From Chlorokybus atmophyticus (taxonomy: Eukaryota; Streptophyta; Chlorokybophyceae; Chlorokybales; Chlorokybaceae): 64,000 bases of DNA. The DNA lies in assembly GCA_009103225.1 (NCBI GenBank), contig RHPI01002503.1, positions 994,396 through 1,058,395 of the forward strand, given 5' to 3'. The number at the start of each line of letters is the position of its first letter. Within the stretch, counting starts at the first letter, position 1. The translations under genes were made by a program, and so were the position numbers. The notes under the pieces are model-generated. The model saw nothing but the letters and a program-made list of their open reading frames with translations. It searched no databases and was not told where the DNA came from. Positions 36,866 to 47,536 of the stretch are shown here, piece by piece.

Positions 36866-37589
36866 TGTAATCCTGTGGTTTGCCAACTTGGCATTCTTTC
36901 TTAAAGCTGTCACATCCTTTGGCAACTCATATGTTTGGGCCAAAGGCCTCAGGCACTAACCAGCTCTGTCATGCCAAATACCCTCGCATGCCAGTCCTCC
37001 TCGAGCATGCCTACATACAGCCCCAAGCCCAGGCTACCAGCATGAAGACCTTGCGCGCCCCAGCCTACTGCTAGCTATTTCGTACTTCATGTAGCATGTA
37101 GCTAGGGCTACTCTATAGACCTCTCTGTAGGAACCGCGCGTAGCTGATCAGTTTGAAATCTGTTATCAGCTCATGTGCTATATCGAACCTTAGGGGATTT
37201 CCGTAGTATCATACGGCCTCGATGTGACCATTGGCCTAGTGCCCGCGTGGCACTGCACAGTCATGATTTGACATGTATAAGTAGGAAGTCATGTCACTAG
37301 ACTCGCTGGTAACACTGTAAGTGAGTACAAAGAGTAAAGACTCTGACTTTAAGAGCTTGTGAAACGACTTGAACTCGAAGCACACCGTCCCGGTTGCCAA
37401 GAACTGCCTTACTGCGCGAGACATAATGTATGCTCTTGTGCGCTGTGCTTGTCATTGCTGTGAGCTTGGCGGTGGTGCGTTTGCTGCATCAGTCAGGACA
37501 TAGCATCTCTGAGTTGCTTTTCCATTCACCTTACTTAACAGTGTAACACATCATCCACTCATGCAAAGAACTGTGTGTACAGCACTACC
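36866..37589 (+). repeat. left LTR of the outer Gypsy element
   Basis: The core (36966-37589) matches the right LTR at 47781-48463 with scattered substitutions. The left boundary at a TGTAATCC motif is a guess based on a similar GTAATCCTG phrase at the right LTR. The first 100 bases are much shorter than the corresponding part of the right LTR, so one copy has an indel or replacement. Confidence 0.65.
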
Positions 37590-37821
37590 TATCGTAGTGG
37601 CTTGTTTACTCACAGTGTCACCCGTTTTGCTCAAGTAAGTGCGTCACATTCTGCATCAAACAGTGCAGTCTGTATCTGGGATACATCTCTATGCATTTGT
37701 TATCACTACGATCACATAATGCGCACTCAAGCACTAGTGTGGTGAGTGGCAGCAACATCAAGGCAGACAGTAGAGCACAAACACTCTACCCTGCATACAA
37801 TTTTACCTGTGGACTTGCTGT

Positions 37822-38357
37822 ATGAGCAAGACCACCCCATTCTCTCCAATAAAGGAGGGTAACCTCAGCAGCTGGAGCCCAACCTCCAATCTCACCTACG
37901 AGCGGACCAGCAACGAGAGCAGCGATTGCAGCAGCAGAGGCTCGCGTTCTGTCTCCGGCTTCACTCCGTTCCGGTCCATTCCTCGCCATCGAGCTTCCCC
38001 ACTATCGTTCGACAGCGACGACTATAAGATGGAGTCTTTCAGCTCAACCACATCCCTACGTTTTCCCGGACGTGCTAACACCACCTCGCTGGACGAATTT
38101 AATCATCAAGTTTTCCATTCCATTCCAAGATGCGACAGCAAGCTCTGAAGAACAAAGACTGGTCAGATGAGATTTCTTTCCACATTGCTGCTCAGTATCT
38201 GAACCATAAAGCACCCAGGCCTCTGGGGTACATCATCGAGAACGTGCACTCCGAGGACGATAGGTGTCATCACGTGGTCAACAGCTTTCGACAGGTGTGC
38301 TCCTTGCTGGGGCATCCTCTCATAATCAACGAAGCGCGTCATGGATCCCGTGCTTAA
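37822..38357 (+). pseudogene. putative gag remnant of the outer element
   Basis: Two short plus-strand frames (37822-38148 and 38130-38357) lie directly after the left LTR and before the inner insertion. The first is serine-rich (NESSDCSSRGSRSVSGF). The second has no recognised motif. Position suggests gag, but no zinc knuckle is visible, and the coding sequence would be broken by the inner element at 38364. Confidence 0.4.
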
Positions 38358-38368
38358 TGTGTCGCGCC

Positions 38369-38880
38369 TGTAACGGGAGCAATAATAATAGGGGTATTAT
38401 TGCTAATTAAATAACACATTCTATATGAATAAGTATCTAAATATGCTTATTCATACCTTTTTTTCTACGGTTCCTCGCTTATTGAAGGCTATCATGCGTT
38501 ATCATAGCTTAAATAAGTCCCAATGGGTGTAGAACCGCTTATTCAAGCCTATTCGATGTCACATTTGATAAAATGTGATCATCATCTCGTTAGGTACCTT
38601 ACGATAGGTATCTTTCGATAGGTACCTTCTCTGAGCTGTGTTTGGCTTACGCTAGATTTTCAAACTACCCTATCTGTAGGGTCGATGTCTAATTGTGAGT
38701 TAATTATCGAAAGGTGTATATTTGATATACTCTTGATATAAAAGGTCACATCAAACTGATGTGGGGACTGTCAGTTCTCTGCTCAGTGGCGGCCACGCCG
38801 TTGAAAGGCTTGTCATAGGCGGTATAGGTGTTGGGGTAAAGGATTGAAGGGGCATCACCGGCGACGGTGGTGCTGTTATA
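38369..38880 (+). repeat. left LTR of the inner Gypsy element
   Basis: This 512-bp LTR runs from TGTAAC to GTTATA. It matches 43286-43812 throughout with substitutions and small indels. It contains repeated GGTACCTT/CGATAGGTA phrases (about 38595-38628). Confidence 0.92.
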
Positions 38881-38896
38881 TTGGTATCCAGGAGCT
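38881..38896 (+). promoter_or_regulatory. primer-binding site of the inner Gypsy element
   Basis: Immediately after the LTR, TTGGTATCCAGGAGC resembles the initiator tRNA-Met primer site of plant retroelements (TGGTATCAGAGC), with small differences. The tRNA identity is tentative. Confidence 0.55.
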
Positions 38897-39424
38897 AGGG
38901 GGTGACGTGGGTACTTATAGGGGTCGGCAACCTGCTCTCGGCCAAGCTGAAGGCGGTGGCGGCGGCCTCCTATTCGTCCACGCAGCCCAAGCTTCAAGTT
39001 AGCTTCCCTGCGCTACCTCAACGTTGAAGCCACCCATTAAAGAGGCGGCTTCTCCACGTGTGAGGTACCATCACACATGGCGGTGACTTGCCTGCTTGCC
39101 AGCTGCTTGCCATCTGCACGTGTGTACTTTCATGCACATCATTCAGTGACTTGCCAATGCATGAGTGCGGCTTGCTAGTGTGCCATCACTGCTTCTCACA
39201 CATAGTGCACTATCATTGCTTGCAGTGATTGCCTGTTATTGCATGCGGTGATTGCTTGTCATTGTGCTTGCCAGTGCATGTCACAGTTGGTCACGGTACG
39301 GCTTACCTGTTGCATGCCTGTGGCTTGCCTGTTGCATGCCTGTGACGTACCTGTGACCTGCCAGCTGCTTTTCCGTGTCGCTTGACCCGGGTCCGCAAGT
39401 TTCGAACCAACTTTAACTGTTCTT

Positions 39425-39566
39425 AAACCCTCCCCCTCTGGCTTCGGCCTGGAGATCGGGACTTGGTTAAGACCGTTTTGGGGAGTATCTAGGACGTTCT
39501 GTTCTCAAACACTGATAGTCTGAAACCCTCCCCCTCTGGCTTCGGCCTGGAGATCGGGACTTGGTT
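39425..39566 (+). repeat. 44-bp direct repeat in the Gypsy leader
   Basis: Bases 39425-39468 and 39523-39566 are identical over 44 nt, 98 bp apart, in the untranslated leader between primer site and gag. Each copy contains GGCTTCGGCC, an RNA hairpin closed by a UUCG tetraloop. Confidence 0.95.
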
Positions 39567-39767
39567 GAGGACAACACAGGGTTAGAACATATAGGTCCCA
39601 CTTAGACTTGTTCTGTTAAGTGACACTCCAGATCCAACCTTTCCTGTTTTGGGACTAATTTCAACTCTGTTTGGGACTTTTACAACTTGGGGTCATTTGG
39701 ATCCTCTCGTTGAACTTGGTCCATTGGTGAGGTTCTCACCATTCCATTTTGCCTGTTTTGCAGATAA

Positions 39768-40951
39768 ATGGCAGAGAACTCGGTGCCCGCCCCAAAGGGG
39801 GAAAGCTCGCAAAAAGAGCAATTATCCCGTGAGGAGGAGTTTCCATCTATGAAGGATATTTCCAACCCGGATGATGCACCTGATGAGTCTCATGCTGCTA
39901 AGGATGTGGATGGCTTGGTGGAACCAGACCGGCCACCACCATCACCATCATTCGTGCAGCTGATGAAATCTCAATTCGCTTGACAAAACAGGAGTTGATG
40001 GACCACTTTCTTGGCACCTATGATGAGGAGCCTCGTGAGGCGATTGCCTCGCTCGTCAACTTCCTCTTTCATGTGGCGGAAAAGATCTCAAAGCTCACCA
40101 CCTTTATGGGGCGAGATTGGGAGGGATCGATGGGTGATGGCAAACGTCATATGAACATGGTCGAGCGCCTTCAACGCTCTGACGGTGGTCCACCTGTTCA
40201 GGCGCTTGCTCGACCTGCCGAGTTTGTTCCCAACAAACAAGCGGCAAGTTTCGACTGGCTCGTGAAGCTGAGACACTATGTCAACTCTTTTCACATTTCT
40301 GAGGAGGGGAAGTTGCGTGTAGCTGAGTTGCTAATCCCACACGATGCTCTGGCAGAGTGGTACCGCCGTAAGCAACGGGATACGAACCTCGGGCGGGAAG
40401 TGAATCAGTTGTGCTCTTTCATGGAGCATCGCTATGGTGGCGCAGATCCTTGCCAGGTTGCTCGCAACCAGCTGCACAATCGCGTCAGAACGGGCGTCCA
40501 GTTCAACAGTATATCCAGGATTTTCAGTCGTTTGTCAGCAAGATCAATGCTGGCAAACTACCCATCACTGATGCTGATTAGCTGGATATGTTCAGGCGTG
40601 GCTTTGACACAGATCTCGTGCAGCATGTGGCCGTCAACCCCGCGAGTTTGCAAGAGTGGGCCTCAACGGATTTACCAATGCTGATGCAAATGGTTGCTGC
40701 TGTGGACAGTGTGAAGCGCTCTCATGCAAACCACAACAAAAGAAGCAGCCCCGGTTTCAGCTGCAAAGCGCCCGGCCACTGACAACAAACCTTTTGTGAA
40801 AAAGGCGAAAACATCTCAACCTGCTGGCCCGTACAACGCGGCTAAATCCACCATCACTTGCAACTTCTGCAAGAAGACAGGTCATGGGGAGGCCAAGTGC
40901 TATGCAAAGCAGAATGCACAGAAGGCCAAGCAGCAGAAGGACAAGAAATAG
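39768..40951 (+). pseudogene. gag of the inner Gypsy element, frameshifted
   Basis: The frame opens at ATG 39768, meets a stop at 39983, and continues in an overlapping frame (39980-40684). Capsid-like text then shifts again, with an in-frame TAG near 40580, into 40588-40782 and 40724-40951. A single CCHC zinc knuckle (CNFCKKTGHGEAKC) lies near 40858-40900, followed by a lysine-rich tail. At least three breaks show that it is inactive as it stands. Confidence 0.8.
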
Positions 40952-41177
40952 GAATTGTCCGTGGTTGGTAGCTTAGTCGAGCAGAACGACTTTAAAAATT
41001 CTGTACTTTTTAATAAAATTTCTCTCTTTGTGATGTATCAGATGTATGAACTGATATGAGCACACCACCTGTGTTGACAAATGCAAAAGGTTGTGTTTTA
41101 ATCAATGTTCCATTCTCTGAGTTGGTAACTGCTGTTAAGCACTTACACACATTGCAATTACAACATGCTGTCACTGC

Positions 41178-42766
41178 ATGTGTAGTTATCCCTCGATATC
41201 ATGGCCCGTGGTCGCGATTGTTGAAAGGGGGAGAAGTAGTATCATGCAACTCTCACGCAAAGATACTGGAACTTCACCGTTACAAGTGATGTTTATCAAG
41301 CCTGCTACCAATCACGGCACTCCGACATTAGCTACATTTGATGGTCACCCAGTGCCACTCAACTGGAGATTTGAGAGTCAACTTATGGGTACACCATGTA
41401 TAGCATTGATTGATACTGGTGCAAACCATAACTTTGTTGAACATACTTGGGTGAAACGTAATAACATACCTTTTACACCAGTCACGTCGTATGTACGTGC
41501 TGCTGGTTCCACCCTTAATGCAATTGGGGAGGTGAAGGGGCGTTTTTTATTAACTAGCCACAAGACTCGACCAACTTTCATTGTGGTGGATACCGGTATC
41601 CCCGGGGTGGATGTTGTGTTCGGTGAACAGTGGCACACCGAAGCAGGTTTGCAATTGGACTCTCGAGCAAATATGTGCACCCTCCGTAAGGGTAAACGTA
41701 AGGTGACGATAATCGCACCTGTACTCGCACGTGTTGCTCGCGACAATGTTGCGCTCCTCTCTGATATGCAACTGAAACATTGCATGCGCAAACGTGAGGA
41801 AGTATATCTGATGCACTTACGACAGGTAGAGACACCTATTGAACAGGCCGTATCTGACCCTGTGGTGCAATCACTTACGGAACGATACGCAAATGTATTT
41901 CAGGATGAACTCTTGGAGTTGCCTCCTAATAGAAACATACATCATACCATTCCGTTGGAAGAGGGGGCAAAGCCACCTTGGCGGCCTATCTACAGGCTAA
42001 GTCCCTCAGAACACGCGAATATGGAAAAACAGCTCAAAAAGTTATTGGACGAAGATATAATAACAAAGAGCATATCTCCTATTGGTGCACCAATTTGTTT
42101 GTGCCCAAAAAGAATGGCAAGCTACGCATGTGTATTGATTACCGTGCGTTGAACAAGGTAACTATGAAAAACAGATACCCTTTGCCTCGGATTGATAATT
42201 TGTTTCATAAGCTGTCAAGTGCAACCGTGTTCAGCACACTGGATTTGACCAGTGGTTATCATCAAATCAAAATCCACCCGTCGGATGTACCAAAAACTGC
42301 ATTTCGCACCCCACTAGGACACTTTGAGTATAAAGTGTTACCATTTGGGTTAACAAATGCACCGGCTACATTTCAGACAGCAATGAACGCGGTATTTGCT
42401 GATGTACTGTACAAGTTTGTACTGGTATATCTTGACGACATTATTGTGTTCAGCAAAACCCGGGAGGACCACCACAAGCATGTGGAATTGGTTCTAGCTA
42501 AGTTACGCGAACACAAATTCCATGCCAACCTGTCCAAATGCAACTTTGCAATGGATGAACTACCCTTTTTAGGGCATGTGATTGGCAAACAAGGATTGAA
42601 ACCAGATTCTCAAAAAGTCTGTGAGGTGAAGGATTGGCCACCACCCAAGGATGTACATCAGTTACGTGCTTTCTTAAGGCTAGCCAATTATTCCGCAAGT
42701 TCATGCGAGCATATTCTAGCATGGCAAATGCTAGAATATAACCATCAAAGGTACGGGTGCTCGCAA
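41178..42766 (+). pseudogene. protease-reverse transcriptase of the inner Gypsy element
   Basis: The aspartic protease motif ALIDTGANHNF lies near 41402-41434. Reverse transcriptase follows, with LPPNRNIHHTIPLEEGAKP, VPKKNGKLRMCIDYRALN, the LDLTSGYHQI motif, LPFGLTNAPATFQ and the catalytic VYLDDIIVFSK near 42424-42456. A frameshift near 42080-42100 separates the two halves. The frame shifts again at LANY (one base lost, about 42690) and ends in a hairpin (42711-42739), where RNase H and the integrase core should follow but are absent. Confidence 0.88.
42711..42739. repeat. 12-bp hairpin at the pol deletion junction
   Basis: ATATTCTAGCAT (42711-42722) is exactly inverted at 42728-42739 with a 5-nt loop. 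The left arm is ordinary RT coding sequence (FRKFMRAYSSM when the lost base is allowed for). The right arm begins foreign-looking sequence just before the integrase tail. The hairpin therefore marks the point where RNase H and the integrase core were lost. Confidence 0.9.
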
Positions 42767-43127
42767 GTTGCTGCCCCGATGGTTATGTCCTTTCTCTATC
42801 ACTGATAGAGTTGGTACGCACGCTTATCGACTGCAATTGCCCCCTAATGTGCCTATACACAACGTGTTCCATGTGAACTTGTTGAAACCTTACCGCTCAG
42901 ATGGTGGAACACAGCCTCCACCACCGCCAGTTGAGGTGGACAGCGAGCTCGAACACGAGGTGGAAGCTATATTGAACCATAAGCTAAATAGTCGAGGACG
43001 CGCAACTCGCTATTTGGTGAAATGGAAAGGGTATGGCCCAGAACATAACAGTTGGGAGCCCGACAGGCATCTTACGCACTGCCGCGAGTTGCTTCGAGCT
43101 TACTGGGATTCAAGTCCTGACCCATAA
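42755..43127 (+). pseudogene. integrase tail with chromodomain (inner Gypsy)
   Basis: After the deletion junction the frame resumes with the KLLPRW-x-x-PFSITDRVG motif of the integrase C-terminal region, then FHVNLLKPYR. A classical chromodomain follows: EVEAILNHKLNSRGRATRYL, then VKWKGYGPEHNSWEPDRHL. The aromatic cage positions (Y, W, W) are present. In chromoviruses this module binds methylated histone H3 and targets integration. It ends at TAA 43125-43127. Confidence 0.9.
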
Positions 43128-43228
43128 ATTATGGGCTTGGTTTTATGACAGACTGGCAGTGCAATTTCATTACCACCCTGTCATTTCCTGCTATCTCACT
43201 GGTTACAATTACTCGAAATCAAGCCTGA

Positions 43229-43266
43229 TCAACTTGAGTTCAACGAGGACGTTGAACTCAAGTTGA
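43229..43266. repeat. 17-bp hairpin upstream of the polypurine tract
   Basis: Bases 43229-43245 are inverted exactly at 43250-43266 with loop AGGA. It lies in the non-coding stretch between the chromodomain stop and the right LTR. Confidence 0.93.
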
Positions 43267-43271
43267 AAACC

Positions 43272-43285
43272 TAAGTGGGGGGGAA
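43272..43285 (+). promoter_or_regulatory. polypurine tract of the inner Gypsy element
   Basis: AAGTGGGGGGGAA directly precedes the TGTAAC start of the right LTR and would prime plus-strand synthesis. The same tract and LTR start occur in the TRIM at 52588-53127. Confidence 0.88.
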
Positions 43286-43812
43286 TGTAACGGGAGCAAT
43301 AATAATAGGGGTATTATTGCTACCTAAATAACACATTCTGTATGAATGAGTATTCAAATATGCTTATTTATATCTCTTTTTCTACGGTTCCTCGCTTATT
43401 AAAGGCTATGATACTTTATCATACCTTGAATAAGTCCCAATGGGTGTAGAACCGCTTATTCAAGCCTATTTAGTGTCACATTTTATAAAATGTGATCACT
43501 ATCTCGTTGGGTACCTTACGATAGGTATCTTTCGATAGGTACCTTATTGATAGGTACCTTATCTGAGCTGTGATTGGCTTACGCTAAATTTCCTAACTAC
43601 CCTATATGTAGGGTCGATGTCCAGTTGTAAGTTAATTATTGAGAGGTATATTTTTGATATATTCTTGATTTTAAAGGTCACACCATACGGATGTAGGGAC
43701 TTTCAGTTCTCTGCTCAGTGGCGGCCACGCCGTTGAACGACTTGTCATAGGTGGTGTGGGTGTTGGGGTAGAGGATTGAAGGGGCATCAACGGCGACGGT
43801 GGTGCTGTTACA
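43286..43812 (+). repeat. right LTR of the inner Gypsy element
   Basis: This 527-bp LTR is the partner of 38369-38880. It carries one extra GATAGGTACCTT unit (near 43548) that the left LTR lacks. Confidence 0.92.
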
Positions 43813-46702
43813 GCGCCAAATGGACCAACCTGGCCATAGTGGAAGATCTTTGCTGCTAAGTTGTTCACGCGATCTCATCGTCGACGCTATCTTGGACCCT
43901 GGGCGCATAGCACAACCGGTCACGCGACACGATCACCAGCACTTCTACCAGTGCAACCGGCCAGGTCAACCGCGCCGTGCGCTCCCCACTCTAGTGTCTT
44001 AACCAGGTTCATACGCCTTCCGCGACAAAGGCGACAGCTTAATGTTGGATTCTAACACAGGCCGGCTGGAGAAACCCAACACTTGTAAGCGAACGAGCCT
44101 TGGGATCCTGTTCAGGCAGTATCACAGCTCTCATAGTGACCAACAGTCAGTACTGTCAGTTGTTGGGGCGTGCCATGGATCAGAACAGCATGGTGTGGTT
44201 GTTGAAGATGTGCTTTGCTCTCCAGAATGGCCATGTGTCCTTCCAGTAGCTCAAACACCTGGCGGGTGGGTGGGCTAATCGCGTTCAAGAGATGAAAGCG
44301 GCACACACTGCCCTCGAGATCGCCCACATAGAGGAGCAGGCAGCAGTCACTGTGGAGGACATTATAGTGGTCGCCAACGCCACCACCTGGTCCCATGCCA
44401 TCGGACCGCTGGCTACAGGTCAAACGTGAGAACAACTCGAGGCTCTCCTCAACAAGTGGAGGAGCTAGTTCAGCTTTAGCGTGAAGGAGCTGGGCAGCTG
44501 CTCAGTTTACCAAATGGACATTGAGTCGGTGAACACCGAACCGGTGTTCCGACAATAGTACAGACTCTCCAAGTTGAAAGAAGACTTAGTGGAGCAGAGG
44601 TGCAAGGCTCTGTTAGATGCAAGCCTGATCGAGGAGTCCACATGGAACTTTGCGGCCGCAACCGTCATGCCCTTAAAGAAAGATTCAGCAGGCAACTGGA
44701 CAGACAGGCGTATGTGCGGTGACTACCGCCCCCTCAACAACAAGACCAAGCAAGGCAGGTATCTAATGCCTGCTGCAGAACGTATTTTTGATGATGTAGA
44801 AGACTGTACAGTCTTCAGTATCCTAGACATGCGCCAAGGGTACAACCAGATCGCCATTAAGGAGGAGGACAAGCACAAGACCTCCTTTTTGGGCAACCGG
44901 CAGCTGTAACAGTGGAAGGTCATGCCCTTCGAACTGAAACATGCTCCTGCCAAGTTCCAGCGCGTCATGGACAAAGCCCTCAAGAGATTGAACTTCGCAC
45001 GCTGCTACATCGACGACATCCTCATCTTTAGTCACAGCAATGAGGAGCATCTCAGATACATCGAGGAGGTGCTACAGAGACTGAAGGAAGTAGGGTTGAC
45101 GGTGCACCTCGGTAAATGCACTTCTTTACCCACAAGGTACCTTACCTATGGCACATAATTGTGCCCCACGGTGTGTATGTACATCAGGCCAAGGTGGAGG
45201 CATTGGTGGCCATTTTGCTCCCACAGAACTCACGCGACTGCGTGCTTTCCTCGGCCTTGCCAACTTTTACAAACGGTTTGTCAAGGACTTTGCGAAGATC
45301 GTACGGCCACTCAACGAGCTGCTAAAGAAGGACTTGGAATTTTTGTGGACGAAGGCACAACCAGAGGCCTTCAATGAGCTGAAGCTCCGACTCACCACAG
45401 CTCCCATTCTTCAGCTATCTGACTACAACAAGCATTCATTCTGCACACAGATTGGAGCAAGCTCGGCATGGGAGCAGTGCTCGTGCAGCACGATGACAAC
45501 AAGAACGAGCACGTAGTGTCGTATGCTAGCTGCAGCAACAACATCGCTGAGGCCAACTACAGTAGCTACGAGTGGGAGTGTCTCACCGCAGTATGGGCCA
45601 CCTCGTTCTTTCGTCCCTTTTTGTTTGGACGGCAATATTGACTGATCACCGACCACCAACCACTGAAGTGGCTGATGACCAACCAGCACCTAGCAGGCAA
45701 GCTGGCACGGTGGGCACTACTGCTGCAGGAGTATAACTTTGAGGTGGAGCATCGGGCAGGCCTGTTCAACCAGGACACAGACCGTCTTAGTCGCAACCCC
45801 CACCTCAGCACCAACGATGCGACAAGAGCCCGACACGAGTTGGGTCCTGCAGCTGCACCTTCAGGTGTAGCGGCTATGTTTGCTGTCGCTACGCTACATT
45901 CGAGACGCAAACCCAGACCGCTGAGGCAGCAGCAGACGAGGACGTGCCTTCTCTCGGGCCCACCGTCACCGTCACAGACCCCTTATTAGTGGAAGCGCTC
46001 GCCGCCGACCCTGAGGTGGACGATGAGGAGCTGGCACCCGCCGCCACGCGACATGACATCTGGCTCGAGAAGCCATCCCTCGCACTGCTCCGGACTGGAC
46101 ACTTTCCAGCAAGCATGAGCGCGCGAGAAGGACCGCGTCGGTTAACGCACTCAGCGATATCGCTGTATCGACGGCAAGCTGTACCGACGGATACAAAGTG
46201 AGGACAAAGAGGTCCCAACACCAGCTGCGCGAGAAGGCATTATTGCTGCCCTTCACACCGAGCTCGGACACTTTAGTGTCAAGCGCACGGCCAGTCTAAT
46301 CAGGACTCAGTACTGGTGGTATGGGGTGCACAAACAGGCGTGCCAGCTGTGTAACATAGTCTGCGCGAGCTTAAACACGCGCAACCCCACCTTGCATGCC
46401 CTCCCCATCTCGGGACCTTTCTACCGCTGAAGACTGGACATGTCGGGACTTATCGCCCTCCGCACGAGGCAACCGCTACATCCTCGTCACGAACACTTCT
46501 TCAAGTGGGTGGAGCTGGTGCCCCTGCCCGACAAGAGCAGCGAGGGAGTAGCCCAGGCGTTCCTCTTCCATGTACTTGGACGCTTCGGCAGCTGTGCTGA
46601 AGTCATCACCGACGAAGGTACGGAGTTCAGACGAGCCTTTGACAAGCTTATAGACAGATGCTTCGTCGACCATTGCCGTACTTCACGCAACCGTTCACAA
46701 GC

Positions 46703-46733
46703 CGATGGTGTCGCTGAGTCAGCGACACCATCG
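46703..46733. repeat. 15-bp palindrome inserted in the integrase
   Basis: CGATGGTGTCGCTGA (46703-46717) is followed after one base by its exact reverse complement (46719-46733). The reading frame QADGVAES ... TVQTIKKAL stays open across it. The four added codons have no counterpart in related integrases, where the QADG-x-AE text runs directly into the VQTIKKAL text. Confidence 0.93.
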
Positions 46734-47326
46734 TGTACTGTTCAGACCATCAAGAAGGCTTTGCGCAAGTACGTCCTCGACTACAAGAAGAAGCACATGG
46801 GATGACCACCTCTCATGGGTAGCACTGGGGTACCGGCTGTCCACGCAGGTAGCACTGCGCGAGTACAGCCCGTACTATTTGCTGTTTAAAAGGCAGCCAT
46901 TGCTCCCTTTTTGCGCACAGCAGGAGGTCGACAAAGTGGTGGACAATGTCGACAACCCCGACGAGATGCTGTATAATCTGACAGTGCGCAGCGCGTTGTT
47001 TGAGCACACTGTCCCCATGGCCTTCCACAACTTGCGTATCGCTCAGCACCGCGACACGCTTCGCTACGAGTGTGTGCGCAGCGGTTTCTACACGGAGCGA
47101 GAACGCCGCTTCCAGCCAAGAGACTTCGTCTACCGCATGGCGACCACACACGACACCCTCGAGTCCTTCGTCGGGCGCGCTGTCTATAAGATATTGAAGG
47201 TGTATTCCACAGGGGTACTAAACCTTCTGGGACAACAAGGCGAGCGCATGAAGGACAACATGGTGAACTGCGCGCCCTGCCATCTTCCCCACGTCGCTGG
47301 CTTTGGCAAGATCCAGCACCCGCGAT

Positions 47327-47458
47327 TGCGAGAAATGTGGCAGTGCCGACGACGACCCAGTAATGCTCTTATGCGAAGGCTGCAACCAAGGCATGCACTG
47401 TTACTGCCTTGAACCTCCATTGAACAAGGTGCCGCTGTAGGAGTATTGGTGCGACTGC
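47327..47458 (+). pseudogene. PHD finger at the C-terminus of the outer Gypsy integrase
   Basis: In the +1 frame relative to the preceding integrase text the sequence reads CEKCGSADDDPVMLLCEGC, then NQGMHCYCLEPPL, then one stop codon (47438-47440), then EYWCDC. This is the C4-H-C3 zinc pattern of a PHD finger, with the usual LLCEGC and H-x-x-C spacing and the W-x-C end. PHD fingers read histone H3 tails. In this position it would replace the chromodomain of chromoviruses as a targeting module. The stop and frame change show decay. Confidence 0.8.
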
Positions 47459-47536
47459 CGCATTAATGGTCCCCCACACAGTCGGTAGAAGCTGAGTCCT
47501 GGAGCAGGAGGCTACTCCAGAACCTCAGGGGGGGAG

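Larger units (their letters stand above)
38369..43812 (+). mobile_element. inner Ty3/Gypsy chromodomain element with TSD GCGCC
   Basis: Two LTRs (38369-38880 and 43286-43812) begin TGTAAC and end GTTATA/GTTACA. The 5 bases before the left LTR (38364-38368) and after the right LTR (43813-43817) are both GCGCC, a perfect target duplication. This proves insertion as one unit into the outer element. A primer-binding-like site follows the left LTR and a polypurine tract precedes the right one. Gag, protease and RT are present but frameshifted. RNase H and the integrase core are deleted (junction near 42722). The integrase tail with a chromodomain survives. It is therefore a recent but now non-autonomous chromovirus-type element. 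Confidence 0.93.
44477..47460 (+). pseudogene. pol polyprotein of the outer Gypsy element
   Basis: RT begins near 44520 and includes MCGDYRPLNN, FSILDMRQGYNQIAI and the catalytic CYIDDILIFS near 45003. RT/RNase H linker text lies near 45230-45420 (FLGLANFYKRFVKDF). RNase H text follows, with LKWLMTNQHLAGKLARWALL and VEHRAGLFNQDTDRLSR (45640-45800). The integrase HHCC zinc module (about 46255-46370) precedes the core (ITDEGTEFRRAF near 46605). Stops and frameshifts occur at about 44908, 45157, 45640 and 46800, and others. A 15-bp palindrome at 46703-46733 interrupts the integrase. The C-terminal region extends through 47250 to a PHD finger. Confidence 0.87.

Noticed and set aside
40580-40590. 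Programmed frameshift or readthrough in gag of the inner Gypsy element
   Set aside because: Several unrelated breaks occur in gag and pol of the same copy, so simple decay explains them better.
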